Below, piece by piece: positions 35,445 through 44,909 of a DNA stretch of 64,000 nt (position 1 is the stretch's first letter; every line of letters begins with the position of its first letter). Below the pieces are notes generated by a model. That model saw only the letters and a list, made by a program, of their open reading frames with translations. It did not search any database and had not been told where the DNA came from. Source of the stretch: Candidatus Sulfopaludibacter sp. SbA3 (GTDB lineage: Bacteria > Pseudomonadota > Alphaproteobacteria > Caulobacterales > Hyphomonadaceae). A program made the position numbers and the translations under genes. The stretch lies in assembly GCA_945913285.1 (NCBI GenBank), contig CAMEDD010000007.1, positions 17,900 through 81,899 of the forward strand, in the 5' to 3' direction.

Positions 35445-36701
35445 GTGGCGTTGATGAATTCACTCGCGGTGCGGGTCCTGATTGCGCTCGTGCTGGGCCT
35501 CGGCCTCGGCACGGCCCTGAACCAGGGCGGCGCGGTGCCCGGCTGGCTGGCTTCTTCCTCCGAAGCGATCGGCTCGCTGTGGCTCGGTTTCCTGCAGATG
35601 ACCGTGATCCCGCTGGTCTTCGCGCTTCTGGTGGTCGGCGTGGCGGCGGTGTCGAATGCACTGTCGGCGGGCAAGCTCACTGCGAGGGCGCTCGCCGTGT
35701 TCACCGCGCTGCTCGTCGGCGCCATCGTGGTCACTTTTCTGGGCGTCGGCGGCGCGCTGACGGCGCTCCCGGTGGATGCCAACAGCGCGCGCGTGCTCGT
35801 CGCAGGCGCAACCGGCGGCGAAGTGGCGCCCCCGCAGGCCATCGAGTTCGGCGCCTGGCTGAAATCGCTCGCGCCGTCGAACCCCGTGGCGGCCGCCGCC
35901 GGCAATGCCGTGCTGCCTCTCGTCATTTTCGCGCTCTTCTTCGCCTTCGCCGTCACGCAACTCCCCGCCGCGCAGCGCGCATTCCTGGTGCAGCTGTTCG
36001 AGTCGGTCGCGGGCGCCATGATCATCATCGTCAAATGGGTGCTGCTCGCCGCGCCGCTCGGCGTCTTCGCGCTTGCCCTCACGCTCGGCCTGCGCAGCGG
36101 GCTCGGCTCCACCGGCGCGCTGTTTCACTACGTCCTTCTTGTTTCGGCGGCCTGCATCGCCGTTGTGCTGGTCTGCTATCTGCTCGCCGCCTTGTTCGGC
36201 CGCGCCGGTCCCTTGCGCTTCGCCCGGGCGATTGCCCCCGCGCAGGTCGTCGCCTTCTCCACGCAGTCCTCGCTCGGCACCCTGCCGGTGATGGTCGAGA
36301 TCGCGCGCAAGTCGCTCGGCGTGCCGGAACATGTCGCGGGCCTTGTCCTGCCGCTCGCCGTGGCGGTATTCCGTCTGACCAGCCCGGTCGCCAACCTCGC
36401 CGTGGTCCTCTTCATCTGCCACGTCTCCGGCATCGAGCCGACCCTGCCGCAGATGGTCGCGGCCGGCCTCGTCGCGTTTGCCGTGTCGATCTCCTCGGTT
36501 GGCCTTCCGGGCCAGGTCAGCTTCTTCGTCTCGGTCGCCCCGATCTGCTTCGCCCTCGGCGCGCCGATCGACCTCCTTCCTCTGCTGCTCGCCGTCGAAG
36601 TCATCCCCGACATCTTCCGCACCGTCGGCAACGTCACGGCGGACCTTACGGTGACCGCGATCCTTGGGCGGGAGGAGGACGGGGAGAAAGAAGCCGCCTA
36701 A
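35445..36701 (+). CDS. Dicarboxylate/amino acid:cation symporter (SDF/DAACS family)
   Basis: A 418-residue inner-membrane Na+ or H+ symporter for glutamate, aspartate or C4-dicarboxylates. Helical hairpin 1 has SSLGTLPVMVE where family members have a Ser-rich SSxxTLP, followed by the helix LPLAVAVFRLTSPVANLAVVLF, where the usual NMDG is replaced by FRLTSP, so substrate may differ. It starts with GTG at 35445 after GGGAGAG; an ATG nine bases on is possible. Confidence 0.85.
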   Translation: MALMNSLAVRVLIALVLGLGLGTALNQGGAVPGWLASSSEAIGSLWLGFLQMTVIPLVFALLVVGVAAVSNALSAGKLTARALAVFTALLVGAIVVTFLGVGGALTALPVDANSARVLVAGATGGEVAPPQAIEFGAWLKSLAPSNPVAAAAGNAVLPLVIFALFFAFAVTQLPAAQRAFLVQLFESVAGAMIIIVKWVLLAAPLGVFALALTLGLRSGLGSTGALFHYVLLVSAACIAVVLVCYLLAALFGRAGPLRFARAIAPAQVVAFSTQSSLGTLPVMVEIARKSLGVPEHVAGLVLPLAVAVFRLTSPVANLAVVLFICHVSGIEPTLPQMVAAGLVAFAVSISSVGLPGQVSFFVSVAPICFALGAPIDLLPLLLAVEVIPDIFRTVGNVTADLTVTAILGREEDGEKEAA

Positions 36702-36809
36702 GCCCCTTCCCACCCCACCCCCACCTCGTTAGGCTCACGCCCAAACAGTCCATAAGTCGGGCGGACCTATGGAGCCTTTTGTGGACGGGTTATGGACAGG
36801 GAACGGGCG

Positions 36810-38243
36810 ATGAAAACATCCTTCAAGGCAGCGCTTATGGCGGGCGGCTTGGCTCTGCTGGCGGCTTGTGATCCGCAGACGGGTGCAGGACCCGCGGCCC
36901 CGGTCGATGGCAGCGGCGATGCGTCGGTCGCCGCCATCGCCGGCATGCCGGAAGGCCCGCTGCGCACGGCGGATGCTGCACTCGTCACCCTGTACCAGCA
37001 GCTGCACGCCGCGCCGGAGCTGTCCTTCAAGGAAGCCAAGACCGCCGCCCTGCTCGCGGATGAGCTGAAAGCGCTGGGCTTTACGGTCACCGAAGGCCTC
37101 GGCGACGCCTGGGTGAAAGAGAAATCGACGAAGGATCACGGCGAAGTGCGCGAGGGCGTCGGCGGCTACGGCGTGGTCGGCGTGTTCGAGAACGGCCCCG
37201 GCCCGGTCGTCCTGATCCGGGCCGACATGGACGCGCTTCCTGTGCCCGAGAACACAAGCTTTCCGTTTGCGTCTAAGGTTCTGTCGGAAACCTGGACCGG
37301 CGTTGAAAGCCCGGTGATGCATGCCTGCGGGCACGATATCCACATGACCGTCTGGGTCGGCACCGCGCGCCGCCTGATCGCGGAGAAGTCCAAGTGGAAG
37401 GGCACCCTGATCATGATTGCTCAGCCCGCGGAGGAAATCGGCCTCGGCGCGCAGGCGATGCTGGCCGACGGTCTCTACTCGAAATTCCCGAAGCCGGACT
37501 TCAACATCGCACTACACGTCTCGGCCGGCGCGCCTGCAGGCACGGTGGCCTACTCGTCCGGCTTCGCGCTGGCGAACGTCGACTCGGTGGATATCAAGGT
37601 CAAGGGCATCGGCGGCCACGGCGCCTATCCGCATACGACGGTTGATCCGGTCCTGGTGGCGAGCCACATCGTCGTCGCGTTGCAGAGCCTCGTCTCGCGC
37701 AATGTGAACCCGCTCGATTCCGCGGTCGTCACCGTCGGCTCGTTCAAGGCGGGCGCCAAGCACAACATCATTCCGGACGAAGCCGAACTGCTTATCACCG
37801 TGCGCTCCTACGAGGACAAGACGCGCCAGATGCTGCTCGACAACATCAAGCGCATCGCCGAAGGCCAGGCCGCGGCGTTCGGCGCGCCTGCGCCTGAAAT
37901 CTCGGTGGAGAGCGACTTCACACCTGCGACCTATAACGATCCGGTCCTCACCGATCGCGCCATGAAGGCGGTGGCGAAGGAACTCGGCGACGCGAACGTG
38001 CGCGCTGTGCCGCCGGTCATGGGCGGCGAGGATTTCAGCCAGTTCGCCCGCACCGAGGAGAAGGTCCCCGGCCTGATCTTCTGGCTCGGCGCCGTTGAGC
38101 CAGGCAAGTATGCGGCCTCGCAGACCGACGGCATGCCGCTGCCCTCCCTCCACTCGCCGCTGTTCGAGCCGGACTATGACCCCGCCATCGCGACCGGCGT
38201 GGACGCGATGACCAGCGCGGTGATGGAGCTGTTTGACGATTGA
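36810..38243 (+). CDS. M20-family amidohydrolase, lipoprotein
   Basis: A 477-residue zinc metallo-amidohydrolase of the hippurate/IAA-amino-acid hydrolase type. LALLAAC near residue 20 is a lipobox, so it acts in the envelope. ADMDALPVPE, HACGHDIHMT, AEEIGLGA and MGGEDFSQFA carry the metal ligands and base. The start at 36810 is chosen because AGGGA lies seven bases before it, although an in-frame ATG exists at 36792. It precedes an S41 peptidase by about 50 bases: a pair of exported hydrolases. Confidence 0.92.
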   Translation: MKTSFKAALMAGGLALLAACDPQTGAGPAAPVDGSGDASVAAIAGMPEGPLRTADAALVTLYQQLHAAPELSFKEAKTAALLADELKALGFTVTEGLGDAWVKEKSTKDHGEVREGVGGYGVVGVFENGPGPVVLIRADMDALPVPENTSFPFASKVLSETWTGVESPVMHACGHDIHMTVWVGTARRLIAEKSKWKGTLIMIAQPAEEIGLGAQAMLADGLYSKFPKPDFNIALHVSAGAPAGTVAYSSGFALANVDSVDIKVKGIGGHGAYPHTTVDPVLVASHIVVALQSLVSRNVNPLDSAVVTVGSFKAGAKHNIIPDEAELLITVRSYEDKTRQMLLDNIKRIAEGQAAAFGAPAPEISVESDFTPATYNDPVLTDRAMKAVAKELGDANVRAVPPVMGGEDFSQFARTEEKVPGLIFWLGAVEPGKYAASQTDGMPLPSLHSPLFEPDYDPAIATGVDAMTSAVMELFDD

Positions 38244-38295
38244 TGCTGGTAGTCCACGCCGCAGCTCGGTTCGGGAAAGCAAAGGGCGAGGGCAG

Positions 38296-39750
38296 ATGCT
38301 GACGCGGCGGGACTTGATGGCGGCAGGCGCAGCCGGGGCGATCGGCCTCGCGGGAGGCTGCGCATCGACGGCGGATTCCGCGCGCGGCAAAGCGCTGGCC
38401 TCCGATATCCGATTGCTTCGCCGCGCCTACACGACGCTGCATCCCGGGCTCTATCGCTACAACTCAGAACGGGACATCGACCGCCTGTTCAACCGGCTTG
38501 AGGATGACTGGGCGAAGGGACCGGCGCTGCCCCAGGCCTACCTGTCACTCTCCCGGAGGCTTGCCGAGATCCGTTGCGGCCATTCCTATGCAAACGTCTA
38601 CAATCAGTCGGCTGCGGTGAGGGAGGCTGTCTTCGCGGGGCCCGGCAAGCTGCCCTTTCTGTTCACCTTCATCGACGGCCGGATGGTCGTTGCTGACCCT
38701 CAGGGCACGGAGGGACTGGCGCGCGGCGATACAATCCTTCATATTGACGGCCGCCGGTCCGCAAAGGTGCTCCAAGCGCTGCTTCCCTTTGCGCGGGCCG
38801 ACGGAAACAATACGGCCAAGCGCGTCGCCCTGCTCGGCGTCTCCGGGATCGACAAGTACGAAACCTTCGATGTGTTTCACGGCCTTGTATACGGCCGCAG
38901 CGACAGCTTTGCCCTGAAGGTCATGTCTCCGGACGGCGCTGTGCAGGACGTTCGCACGGCGTCGATCACCCTCGACGAGCGGCACGCGCGCATGACCACG
39001 GCGCAAGAGGATGGACCTGCGTTTACGCACCGTTTCGAGGCGGGCGGCATCTGCGTACTCACGATGCCGGGCTGGGCGCTCTACAACTCAGACTGGGACT
39101 GGAAAGGGTATATCGGCGGCGTGTTCCAGGAGATGGCGGACCGGAAATCCCCGGCACTGATCGTTGACCTGCGCGGCAATGAAGGCGGGCTCGATTGCGG
39201 CGACGAAATCCTCGCGCGCCTGATCGATGCAGACCTTCCGCGCACCGCCTATGAGCGCCGTGTGCGCTACCAGAAAACACCGCCGGACCTCGATCCCTAT
39301 CTCGACACCTGGGACAATTCCTTCCGCGACTATTCGGCCGACACCGAGCCCCTGGGCGACGGATTTTTCCGCCTGATCGAAAAGGATGGCGAGAGCCGCG
39401 CACCGATCACGCCGAAAGGGCCGCGCTTCACCGGCAAGCTCGCCGTACTGATCGACGCCTCGAACAGCTCGGCCACGTTCCAGTTTGCAAACCTCGTCAA
39501 GGCGAACCGCCTCGGCACCCTTATCGGCGAGACGACCGGCGGCAGCCAGCGCGGCATCAATGGCGGCGCCTTCTTCTTCCTTCGCCTCCCGGCAAGCGGC
39601 CTGGAAGCTGACCTGCCGCTGATCGGCACCTTTCCGCTTGAGCCCAGACCCGACGCCGGCATCACACCCGACCTTTACGCCGCGCCCACCCCCGCAAGCC
39701 TCGCCTCCGGCGCCGACCCCGTAATGGCGGCGGCACTAGCAGCGATTTGA
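38296..39750 (+). CDS. S41-family (C-terminal-processing-like) peptidase, Tat-type lipoprotein
   Basis: A 484-residue tail-specific-protease-like protein. The start MLTRRDLMAAGAAGAIGLAGGC is a twin-arginine-type signal with a lipobox, placing it in the envelope after Tat export. The catalytic domain has VDLRGNEGG, DASNSSATFQFANLV with the nucleophile Ser, and LIGETTGGSQRG. No PDZ domain is obvious, though a short PDZ-like segment (EGLARGDTILHIDGR) is present. GGGCGAGGG supports the ATG at 38296. Confidence 0.88.
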   Translation: MLTRRDLMAAGAAGAIGLAGGCASTADSARGKALASDIRLLRRAYTTLHPGLYRYNSERDIDRLFNRLEDDWAKGPALPQAYLSLSRRLAEIRCGHSYANVYNQSAAVREAVFAGPGKLPFLFTFIDGRMVVADPQGTEGLARGDTILHIDGRRSAKVLQALLPFARADGNNTAKRVALLGVSGIDKYETFDVFHGLVYGRSDSFALKVMSPDGAVQDVRTASITLDERHARMTTAQEDGPAFTHRFEAGGICVLTMPGWALYNSDWDWKGYIGGVFQEMADRKSPALIVDLRGNEGGLDCGDEILARLIDADLPRTAYERRVRYQKTPPDLDPYLDTWDNSFRDYSADTEPLGDGFFRLIEKDGESRAPITPKGPRFTGKLAVLIDASNSSATFQFANLVKANRLGTLIGETTGGSQRGINGGAFFFLRLPASGLEADLPLIGTFPLEPRPDAGITPDLYAAPTPASLASGADPVMAAALAAI

Positions 39751-39756
39751 AATCGC

Positions 39757-39801
39757 AGCCCCAATCGTGGCGGAAAAGTGGCGGAGACTTGCCTTGGGGC
39801 T
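39757..39801 (+). terminator. Possible terminator after the S41 peptidase
   Basis: AGCCCCAA (39757-39764) and TTGGGGCT (39794-39801) can pair around a 29-base loop that itself holds a direct repeat of GTGGCGGA; GTTTTCGCT follows. The loop is long and the T-run short, so this is a weak call. Confidence 0.35.
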
Positions 39802-39895
39802 GTTTTCGCTCTAGCTTGGCTTTTGCTCAGAGTGCGCAAAAGTAACATCGCTGTCACGAACGAGCCCTGATCCCCTGCGTTTGAAGGCTGGCCCC

Positions 39896-39928
39896 TTGAA
39901 ACGCGCAAGATCCGGCCTAACTTATACT
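39896..39928 (+). promoter_or_regulatory. Possible sigma-70-type promoter of the nad operon
   Basis: TTGAAA at 39896 is followed after 16 bases by TAACTT (39918) and overlapping TATACT (39923), about 40-45 bases before the nadA start. A short CGAGC-ATAACG-GCTCG hairpin (39934-39949) sits between it and the ribosome site GGAGGA. Alphaproteobacterial promoters are loose, so confidence is low. Confidence 0.35.
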
Positions 39929-39965
39929 CAAATCGAGCATAACGGCTCGGTGATGGAGGATTATC

Positions 39966-41108
39966 ATGGCGCGTCTCATTGATGCCGGCCCCGGCTGCCC
40001 CACCCCGACCCCTCTGCGCGGCAAGTCCGCCGCCGAGGCGCGCGGCCTCGTCTATGATGTTGCTGTGAAGGCCGAGACCGACGCGCTCTATCCGCTGGTC
40101 GCTGATTTCGTCACGCCAATGGAATGGCCGGCGATTGCGCCGCTCGTCGCCGGGATCAACCGGCTGAAGCGCGCCAAAAACGCCGTTATCCTGGCGCACA
40201 ATTACATGACGCCCGACATTTTCAGCCTTGTCGGCGATTTCCGGGGCGACAGCCTTCAGCTGGCACGCGAAGCGGCAGCGACCGACGCCGACATCATCAT
40301 CCAGGCCGGCGTGCACTTCATGGCGGAGACCTCCAAGATCCTCGCGCCGGAGAAGACCGTGCTGATCCCCGACACGCGCGCGGGGTGTTCGCTCGCCGCC
40401 TCGATCACAGGCGCCGACGTGCGCCTGATCAAGCAGAAGTTCCCTGACTATCCGATCGTCACGTATGTGAACTGCACGGCCGACGTGAAGGCCGAGTGCC
40501 ACATCACCTGCACAAGCTCCAACGCGGCGCAGGTTGTCGAACACATCGCCAGAGAATGGGGCTCGGACACCGTGATCCTGGTGCCGGACCAGTACCTGGC
40601 GAAGAACGTGGCCGCGCAGACGGGCATCCGCATCCTGACCTGGCCGGGCGCGTGCGAAGTACATGAGCAGTTTTCGGGTGAAGACGTGCGCCAGCTGCGC
40701 GAGGCGCATCCGGGCGTGATCATCCTTGCACACCCCGAATGCCCGCCGGACGTGTTGCAGGAAGCCGACTTTGCCGGCTCGACTTCGGCCCTCTCGAACT
40801 ACGTGACCGAGAAACAGCCCAGCAAGGTCGTGCTGCTGACGGAATGCTCGATGAGCGACAACGTCGCCGCCGAGAACCCGAACGTGAACTTCATCCGTCC
40901 CTGCAATCTCTGCCCCCACATGAAGCGCATCACGCTCGAGAACATTTATGACTGCCTCGTGAGCGGCAAGCATGAAGTGACCATTCCGGAGGATGTGCGC
41001 CTGCGGGCAAAAGCGGCGCTGGAGGCCATGCTGGCCCTGCCGCGCATGGAACGGCCCCTGTCGTTCAAGACCGGTCAGGTGCCGATGGAGCTGGAATACG
41101 CCCTGTGA
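39966..41108 (+). CDS. nadA: Quinolinate synthase NadA
   Basis: NadA condenses iminoaspartate with dihydroxyacetone phosphate to quinolinate in de novo NAD synthesis, using a 4Fe-4S cluster. The 380-residue product has ILAHNYMTPDIF, the Cys-containing segments TYVNCTADVKAEC and GACEVHEQF, HPECPPDV, and FIRPCNLCPHMKRITLENI, the expected cluster ligands. GGAGGA precedes the ATG. It opens an operon with an exported unknown, nadB and nadC. Confidence 0.95.
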   Translation: MARLIDAGPGCPTPTPLRGKSAAEARGLVYDVAVKAETDALYPLVADFVTPMEWPAIAPLVAGINRLKRAKNAVILAHNYMTPDIFSLVGDFRGDSLQLAREAAATDADIIIQAGVHFMAETSKILAPEKTVLIPDTRAGCSLAASITGADVRLIKQKFPDYPIVTYVNCTADVKAECHITCTSSNAAQVVEHIAREWGSDTVILVPDQYLAKNVAAQTGIRILTWPGACEVHEQFSGEDVRQLREAHPGVIILAHPECPPDVLQEADFAGSTSALSNYVTEKQPSKVVLLTECSMSDNVAAENPNVNFIRPCNLCPHMKRITLENIYDCLVSGKHEVTIPEDVRLRAKAALEAMLALPRMERPLSFKTGQVPMELEYAL

Positions 41109-41176
41109 TTCAGACGGCTTGCCAAGGCAAGGTCGAAGCAGTGAAGTCAAACGGACCCGAACCCGAGGAGGCGTCC

Positions 41177-41647
41177 ATGTCGAACTACCTGAAGCCCATT
41201 TTCGGATTGATGTTCCTGGCGCTGGCGGTGAGCTTTCCGGCGAGCGCATCCAAGGGGAAGCCGGAAACGGACAAATCTGACGTGCTCGGCAACTGGAGTT
41301 TCCAGACACGGCCTTACCGCGAAGGCCAGTGCGTGATGACCGGCACGATGAGCCTTTCTCCGCATCCGGACGAAGGCCGCTACGCCTGCGAGCTGACCGC
41401 CGTGGAGATGTGCTCCATGTGGGGCCGCTCCGTCGTGCGCCAGTCCTGCGAGGCGACGCGTTTCGGTAACCAGGTCTCTATCCGCTCGACGATCGAAGAG
41501 ATGCTGGAAAGCAAGATGCCCGAGATGGTCTATGTGCCGGACAATTTCACCCTGACGATCCAGAGCCCTGAGCGGATGTTCGGTGCGCTGGTGTCTGCCG
41601 TCACCGCGCCGGCAGAGTTCCGCCGCGCGAATAACGGGATATCCTGA
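41177..41647 (+). CDS. Exported protein of unknown function inside the nad operon
   Basis: A 156-residue protein with signal peptide (FGLMFLALAVSFPASA). The mature part starts with VLGNWSFQTRPYREGQCVMTG and has TAVEMCSMWGR and RQSCEAT, giving three or four cysteines, and a beta-rich pattern like lipocalin-type or DUF-type domains (N-x-W-x-F...G). GAGGAG before the ATG at 41177 fixes the start. It lies 68 bases after nadA and 7 before nadB, so it is co-transcribed with NAD genes although its product leaves the cytoplasm. No family recognised. Confidence 0.8.
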   Translation: MSNYLKPIFGLMFLALAVSFPASASKGKPETDKSDVLGNWSFQTRPYREGQCVMTGTMSLSPHPDEGRYACELTAVEMCSMWGRSVVRQSCEATRFGNQVSIRSTIEEMLESKMPEMVYVPDNFTLTIQSPERMFGALVSAVTAPAEFRRANNGIS

Positions 41648-41654
41648 TCCGCCG

Positions 41655-43193
41655 ATGTTTGAGGGGGCAGACCACCGGGTGCGCGCCGAAGCCGGTGCGA
41701 GCGTCGACGTGCTCATCGTGGGCGCGGGCCTTGCAGGCCTGTTCCTTGCGCTGAAGCTGGCGCCTCGGCATTGCCTCGTTGTCTCCCCTTCCACGCTGGG
41801 CCAGGCGGCGTCATCCGCTTGGGCGCAAGGCGGGCTTGCGGCTGCCCTCGACCCAAAAGATAGCGCGGCGCAGCATGCGGCCGACACCGTCGCGGCTGGC
41901 GCGGGCCTCGTCGATCCGGTGATTGCGCGCCTCATCGCAGAGGATGGCCCGGCGCGGGTGCGTGACCTTCTGGCGCTCGGCGTTCCGTTTGACCGCTCAC
42001 CAGACGGCACGCTGGCGCTGTCTCTTGAGGCGGCGCATTCGCATCCGCGCGTCGCACGCGTTTCGGGAGACCTTGCTGGCAAGGCCATCATGGACGCGCT
42101 GGTGGCGGCTGTGGCCGCGACACCGAGCATCGAGCTGATCGAAGGCGCACGCGCAGTCTCGCTGCTGCAGGATGCCAACGGGCGCATCGCCGGCGTGGTG
42201 CTGCGCGACGCGGACGGGCGGCTGTCGCCGCGCACCGCGCGGGCAACGGCGCTATGCACAGGCGGGTCTGGCGGCCTGTTCAAGGTTACGACGAACCCAC
42301 GCGAAGCGCAGGGCGACGCGATCGCGATGGCCTATGAGGCGGGGGCGCTGCTCGCCGATCTTGAGTTCGTGCAGTTCCACCCGACCGGCATCGATATCGG
42401 CCGCGACCCCGCACCACTCGCCACCGAAGCGCTGCGCGGCGAAGGCGCCACGCTGCACAATGCGGACGGCCGGGCCTTCATGGCCGGATATCATCCGCTG
42501 GCGGAGCTTGCGCCGCGCGATGAAGTCGCCCGTGCCATCCATGCCGAGCGGATGGCCGGGCGCGGCGCCTTCCTCGACTGCCGAAAGGCAGTGGGCGATC
42601 ATTTCCCCGATCACTTCCCGACCGTCTTTGGCGCTTGCATGAGCGCCGGCATCGACCCGCGCAAGGACCGAATTCCCGTGGCGCCCGCCGCGCATTACCA
42701 CATGGGTGGCATAGTCTCGGACCTCTGGGGCCGCTCAACGCTCGCAGGCCTCTCCGTATGCGGAGAATGCTCGTCAACCGGCGCGCATGGCGCCAACCGG
42801 CTTGCCTCTAACTCGCTTCTTGAAGCGGTGGTGTTTGCCGAACGCATCTCGCGGCGGCTGATGTCTGCAACTCTGGACGCTCCGGCCGCCAGCGCCGCGG
42901 TTATCCCGGCCACCTTGCCCGATCAAAGGCTACTGCAGCTGCGCGAGGCGATGTCGGCCCATTGCGGCGTGGTGCGCGAGGCGCGCGGGCTCACCAAGCT
43001 GCTGGACCTGTGTGCAATGATGGAACCTGAAGCAGCCGGCGCACCCGCGCTGACGGCGGCACGGTTGATCGCCGAAGGCGCGCTCGCCCGCGCCGAAAGC
43101 CGGGGCGGCCATTTTCGCAGTGATTTCCCGGAAACCGGAAAACCGCAACGTCAGTTCATTGCCCAGCCCGCCCGCGAACGCGTGATCCCATGA
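41655..43193 (+). CDS. nadB: L-aspartate oxidase NadB
   Basis: NadB is the FAD enzyme oxidising aspartate to iminoaspartate, the substrate of NadA. The 512-residue product has the FAD loop DVLIVGAGLAGLFLALKL, SSAWAQGGLAAAL, EFVQFHPTGI, the active-site ALRGEGA segment, HYHMGGI and GANRLASNSLLEAVVF. The start at 41655 is chosen because family similarity begins soon after. Its stop overlaps the nadC start by four bases. Confidence 0.95.
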   Translation: MFEGADHRVRAEAGASVDVLIVGAGLAGLFLALKLAPRHCLVVSPSTLGQAASSAWAQGGLAAALDPKDSAAQHAADTVAAGAGLVDPVIARLIAEDGPARVRDLLALGVPFDRSPDGTLALSLEAAHSHPRVARVSGDLAGKAIMDALVAAVAATPSIELIEGARAVSLLQDANGRIAGVVLRDADGRLSPRTARATALCTGGSGGLFKVTTNPREAQGDAIAMAYEAGALLADLEFVQFHPTGIDIGRDPAPLATEALRGEGATLHNADGRAFMAGYHPLAELAPRDEVARAIHAERMAGRGAFLDCRKAVGDHFPDHFPTVFGACMSAGIDPRKDRIPVAPAAHYHMGGIVSDLWGRSTLAGLSVCGECSSTGAHGANRLASNSLLEAVVFAERISRRLMSATLDAPAASAAVIPATLPDQRLLQLREAMSAHCGVVREARGLTKLLDLCAMMEPEAAGAPALTAARLIAEGALARAESRGGHFRSDFPETGKPQRQFIAQPARERVIP

Positions 43194-44047
43194 CACATGA
43201 AATTCCGCCGCTGCCGGCGGTGATCCTCGAGCCCATCGTGCGTCTTGCGCTGACCGAAGACCTCGGCCGCGCCGGAGACCTCACGACCGACGCGACCATT
43301 CCGGCCGGCACCGAGATGCGCGCCGTCATTGCCGCCCGAAAACCCGGAGTGCTCGCTGGCTTCGACGCGGCGGCCTACGCCCTGAAGCTGGTCGACCCGG
43401 ACGTTCGCCTGATAACCCGCAAAGGAGACGGCGCGGCGCTGACGCCGGGCGACACGATTGCAGAGCTGCACGGCTCCGCGCGTTCGATCCTGATGGCAGA
43501 GCGCACGATGCTGAACTTCCTCGGGCGCCTGTCCGGTGTTGCCAGCTTGACGCGCCAATATGTGGACGCCGTCGCGCACACCAAGACGCGCATTGTCTGC
43601 ACACGGAAAACCACGCCAGGCCACCGTGCGCTCGAGAAGCGCGCCGTGCGCTGCGGCGGCGGCACGTCTCATCGCTACGGCCTTGATGATGCGATCCTGA
43701 TCAAGGACAATCATATCGCCGCCTGCAACGGCTCCATTGCCGACGCCATGAACCGCGCAAAGGCCTATGCGGGGCACCTGCGCGTTATCGAGATCGAGGT
43801 CGACCGGCTCGATCAGCTCGAGGAAGCCCTGAAGCATGGAGCCCACGCCATCCTGCTCGACAACATGGAACTCGCCACCCTGCGGGCGGCTGTGGCGATG
43901 ACGGCGGGCCGCGTTGCGCTCGAAGCGTCGGGCGGCGTGACGCTCGCGTCCGTTGCGGCCATCGCAGAGACAGGTGTTGATTTCATCTCGTCCGGCGCGC
44001 TGACGCATTCGGCGCCGAACCTTGACCTCGGGCTGGATGTCGTCTGA
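43190..44047 (+). CDS. nadC: Nicotinate-nucleotide pyrophosphorylase (carboxylating) NadC
   Basis: NadC turns quinolinate and PRPP into nicotinate mononucleotide. The 285-residue barrel enzyme shows TEDLGRAGDLTTDATIP, RTMLNFLGRLSGVASLT, TRKTTPGHRALEKRAVRCGGG, ILIKDNHI and EASGGV, all family hallmarks with the quinolinate-binding Arg and Lys. It ends the operon; a GGCGCCGG-CCC-CCGGCGCC hairpin (44060-44078) without T-run follows. Confidence 0.96.
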   Translation: MTHEIPPLPAVILEPIVRLALTEDLGRAGDLTTDATIPAGTEMRAVIAARKPGVLAGFDAAAYALKLVDPDVRLITRKGDGAALTPGDTIAELHGSARSILMAERTMLNFLGRLSGVASLTRQYVDAVAHTKTRIVCTRKTTPGHRALEKRAVRCGGGTSHRYGLDDAILIKDNHIAACNGSIADAMNRAKAYAGHLRVIEIEVDRLDQLEEALKHGAHAILLDNMELATLRAAVAMTAGRVALEASGGVTLASVAAIAETGVDFISSGALTHSAPNLDLGLDVV

Positions 44048-44099
44048 CACTGCCGCGGCGGCGCCGGCCCCCGGCGCCAGAGATTCGGGATCGACCTTC

Positions 44100-44909
44100 A
44101 TGACCGCTGCAAATGGCCGCAAGAGCATCTTCATCACCGGCGCCGCCTCCGGCATCGGCGCCGAAACCGCACGCTATTTCTCGAAACGCGGCTGGTTCTG
44201 CGGCCTTTATGACGTGAACGAGATGGGGCTGAAGGTGATGGCGAGCGAACTCGGCGCCGGCAACAGCCACGCTGCAAAACTTGACGTGACCAAGCGTGCC
44301 GACTGGGCGGCCGCCATCACCGGGTTCAGCGCCGCGACCAGCGGCAGGATGGACGTCCTCTTCAACAATGCCGGCATCGGCCGGCATGGCTGGTTCGAGG
44401 ACGTGCCGCCGGAGGACTCAGATCTCGTCATCGACATCAACGTCAAGGGCGTGATCAACGGCGTCTATGCGGCGCTGCCACTGCTCAAGGCGACTCCTGG
44501 CGCGAGGATCGTCAACACGGCCTCGACCGCCGGCATTGTCGGCGCGCCGCAGCTTGCCGTGTACTCGGCCTCAAAATGGGCCGTACGCGGATTGTCCGAG
44601 GCGCTGGACGCCGAATTCCGGGATCTGGGCATCAAGGTCACGAGCCTGATGCCTTGGTTCGTCGACACACCAATCCTCGACATGGGCGCGAAAGATGGCG
44701 CCAACGAGAAGATGTCCGACCAGATGAAGGCCAGCGGCGCGACCATCTATCCGGTCTCGTTGGCCGCCGAGAAAGCCTGGGAAGCCGTGCACGGCGATGA
44801 TATCCAGGTGATGGTGGGCGGCGAAGCGGAGCGGGCGCGCTTCATGACGCGCTGGCTGCCGGGCTTCGTCCGCAAACAGATCAAGGCGCGCGTGCCGCCG
44901 CGCAGCTAA
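44100..44909 (+). CDS. SDR-family oxidoreductase
   Basis: A 269-residue short-chain dehydrogenase: ITGAASGIGAETARYF (cofactor loop), FNNAGIG, Ser in NTASTAG and YSASKWA (Tyr and Lys). The C-terminus (RWLPGFVRKQIKARVPPRS) is hydrophobic-basic and may touch the membrane, as in several alphaproteobacterial SDRs of unknown substrate. The ATG at 44100 is preferred; an in-frame ATG at 44037 overlaps nadC and would add a Pro/Ala-rich tail. It converges on the O-methyltransferase pseudogene. Confidence 0.88.
   Translation: MTAANGRKSIFITGAASGIGAETARYFSKRGWFCGLYDVNEMGLKVMASELGAGNSHAAKLDVTKRADWAAAITGFSAATSGRMDVLFNNAGIGRHGWFEDVPPEDSDLVIDINVKGVINGVYAALPLLKATPGARIVNTASTAGIVGAPQLAVYSASKWAVRGLSEALDAEFRDLGIKVTSLMPWFVDTPILDMGAKDGANEKMSDQMKASGATIYPVSLAAEKAWEAVHGDDIQVMVGGEAERARFMTRWLPGFVRKQIKARVPPRS

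Noticed and set aside
39675..41309. 544-residue minus-strand open frame over nadA
   Set aside because: nadA has all cluster cysteines on the plus strand; the antisense product is low-complexity.
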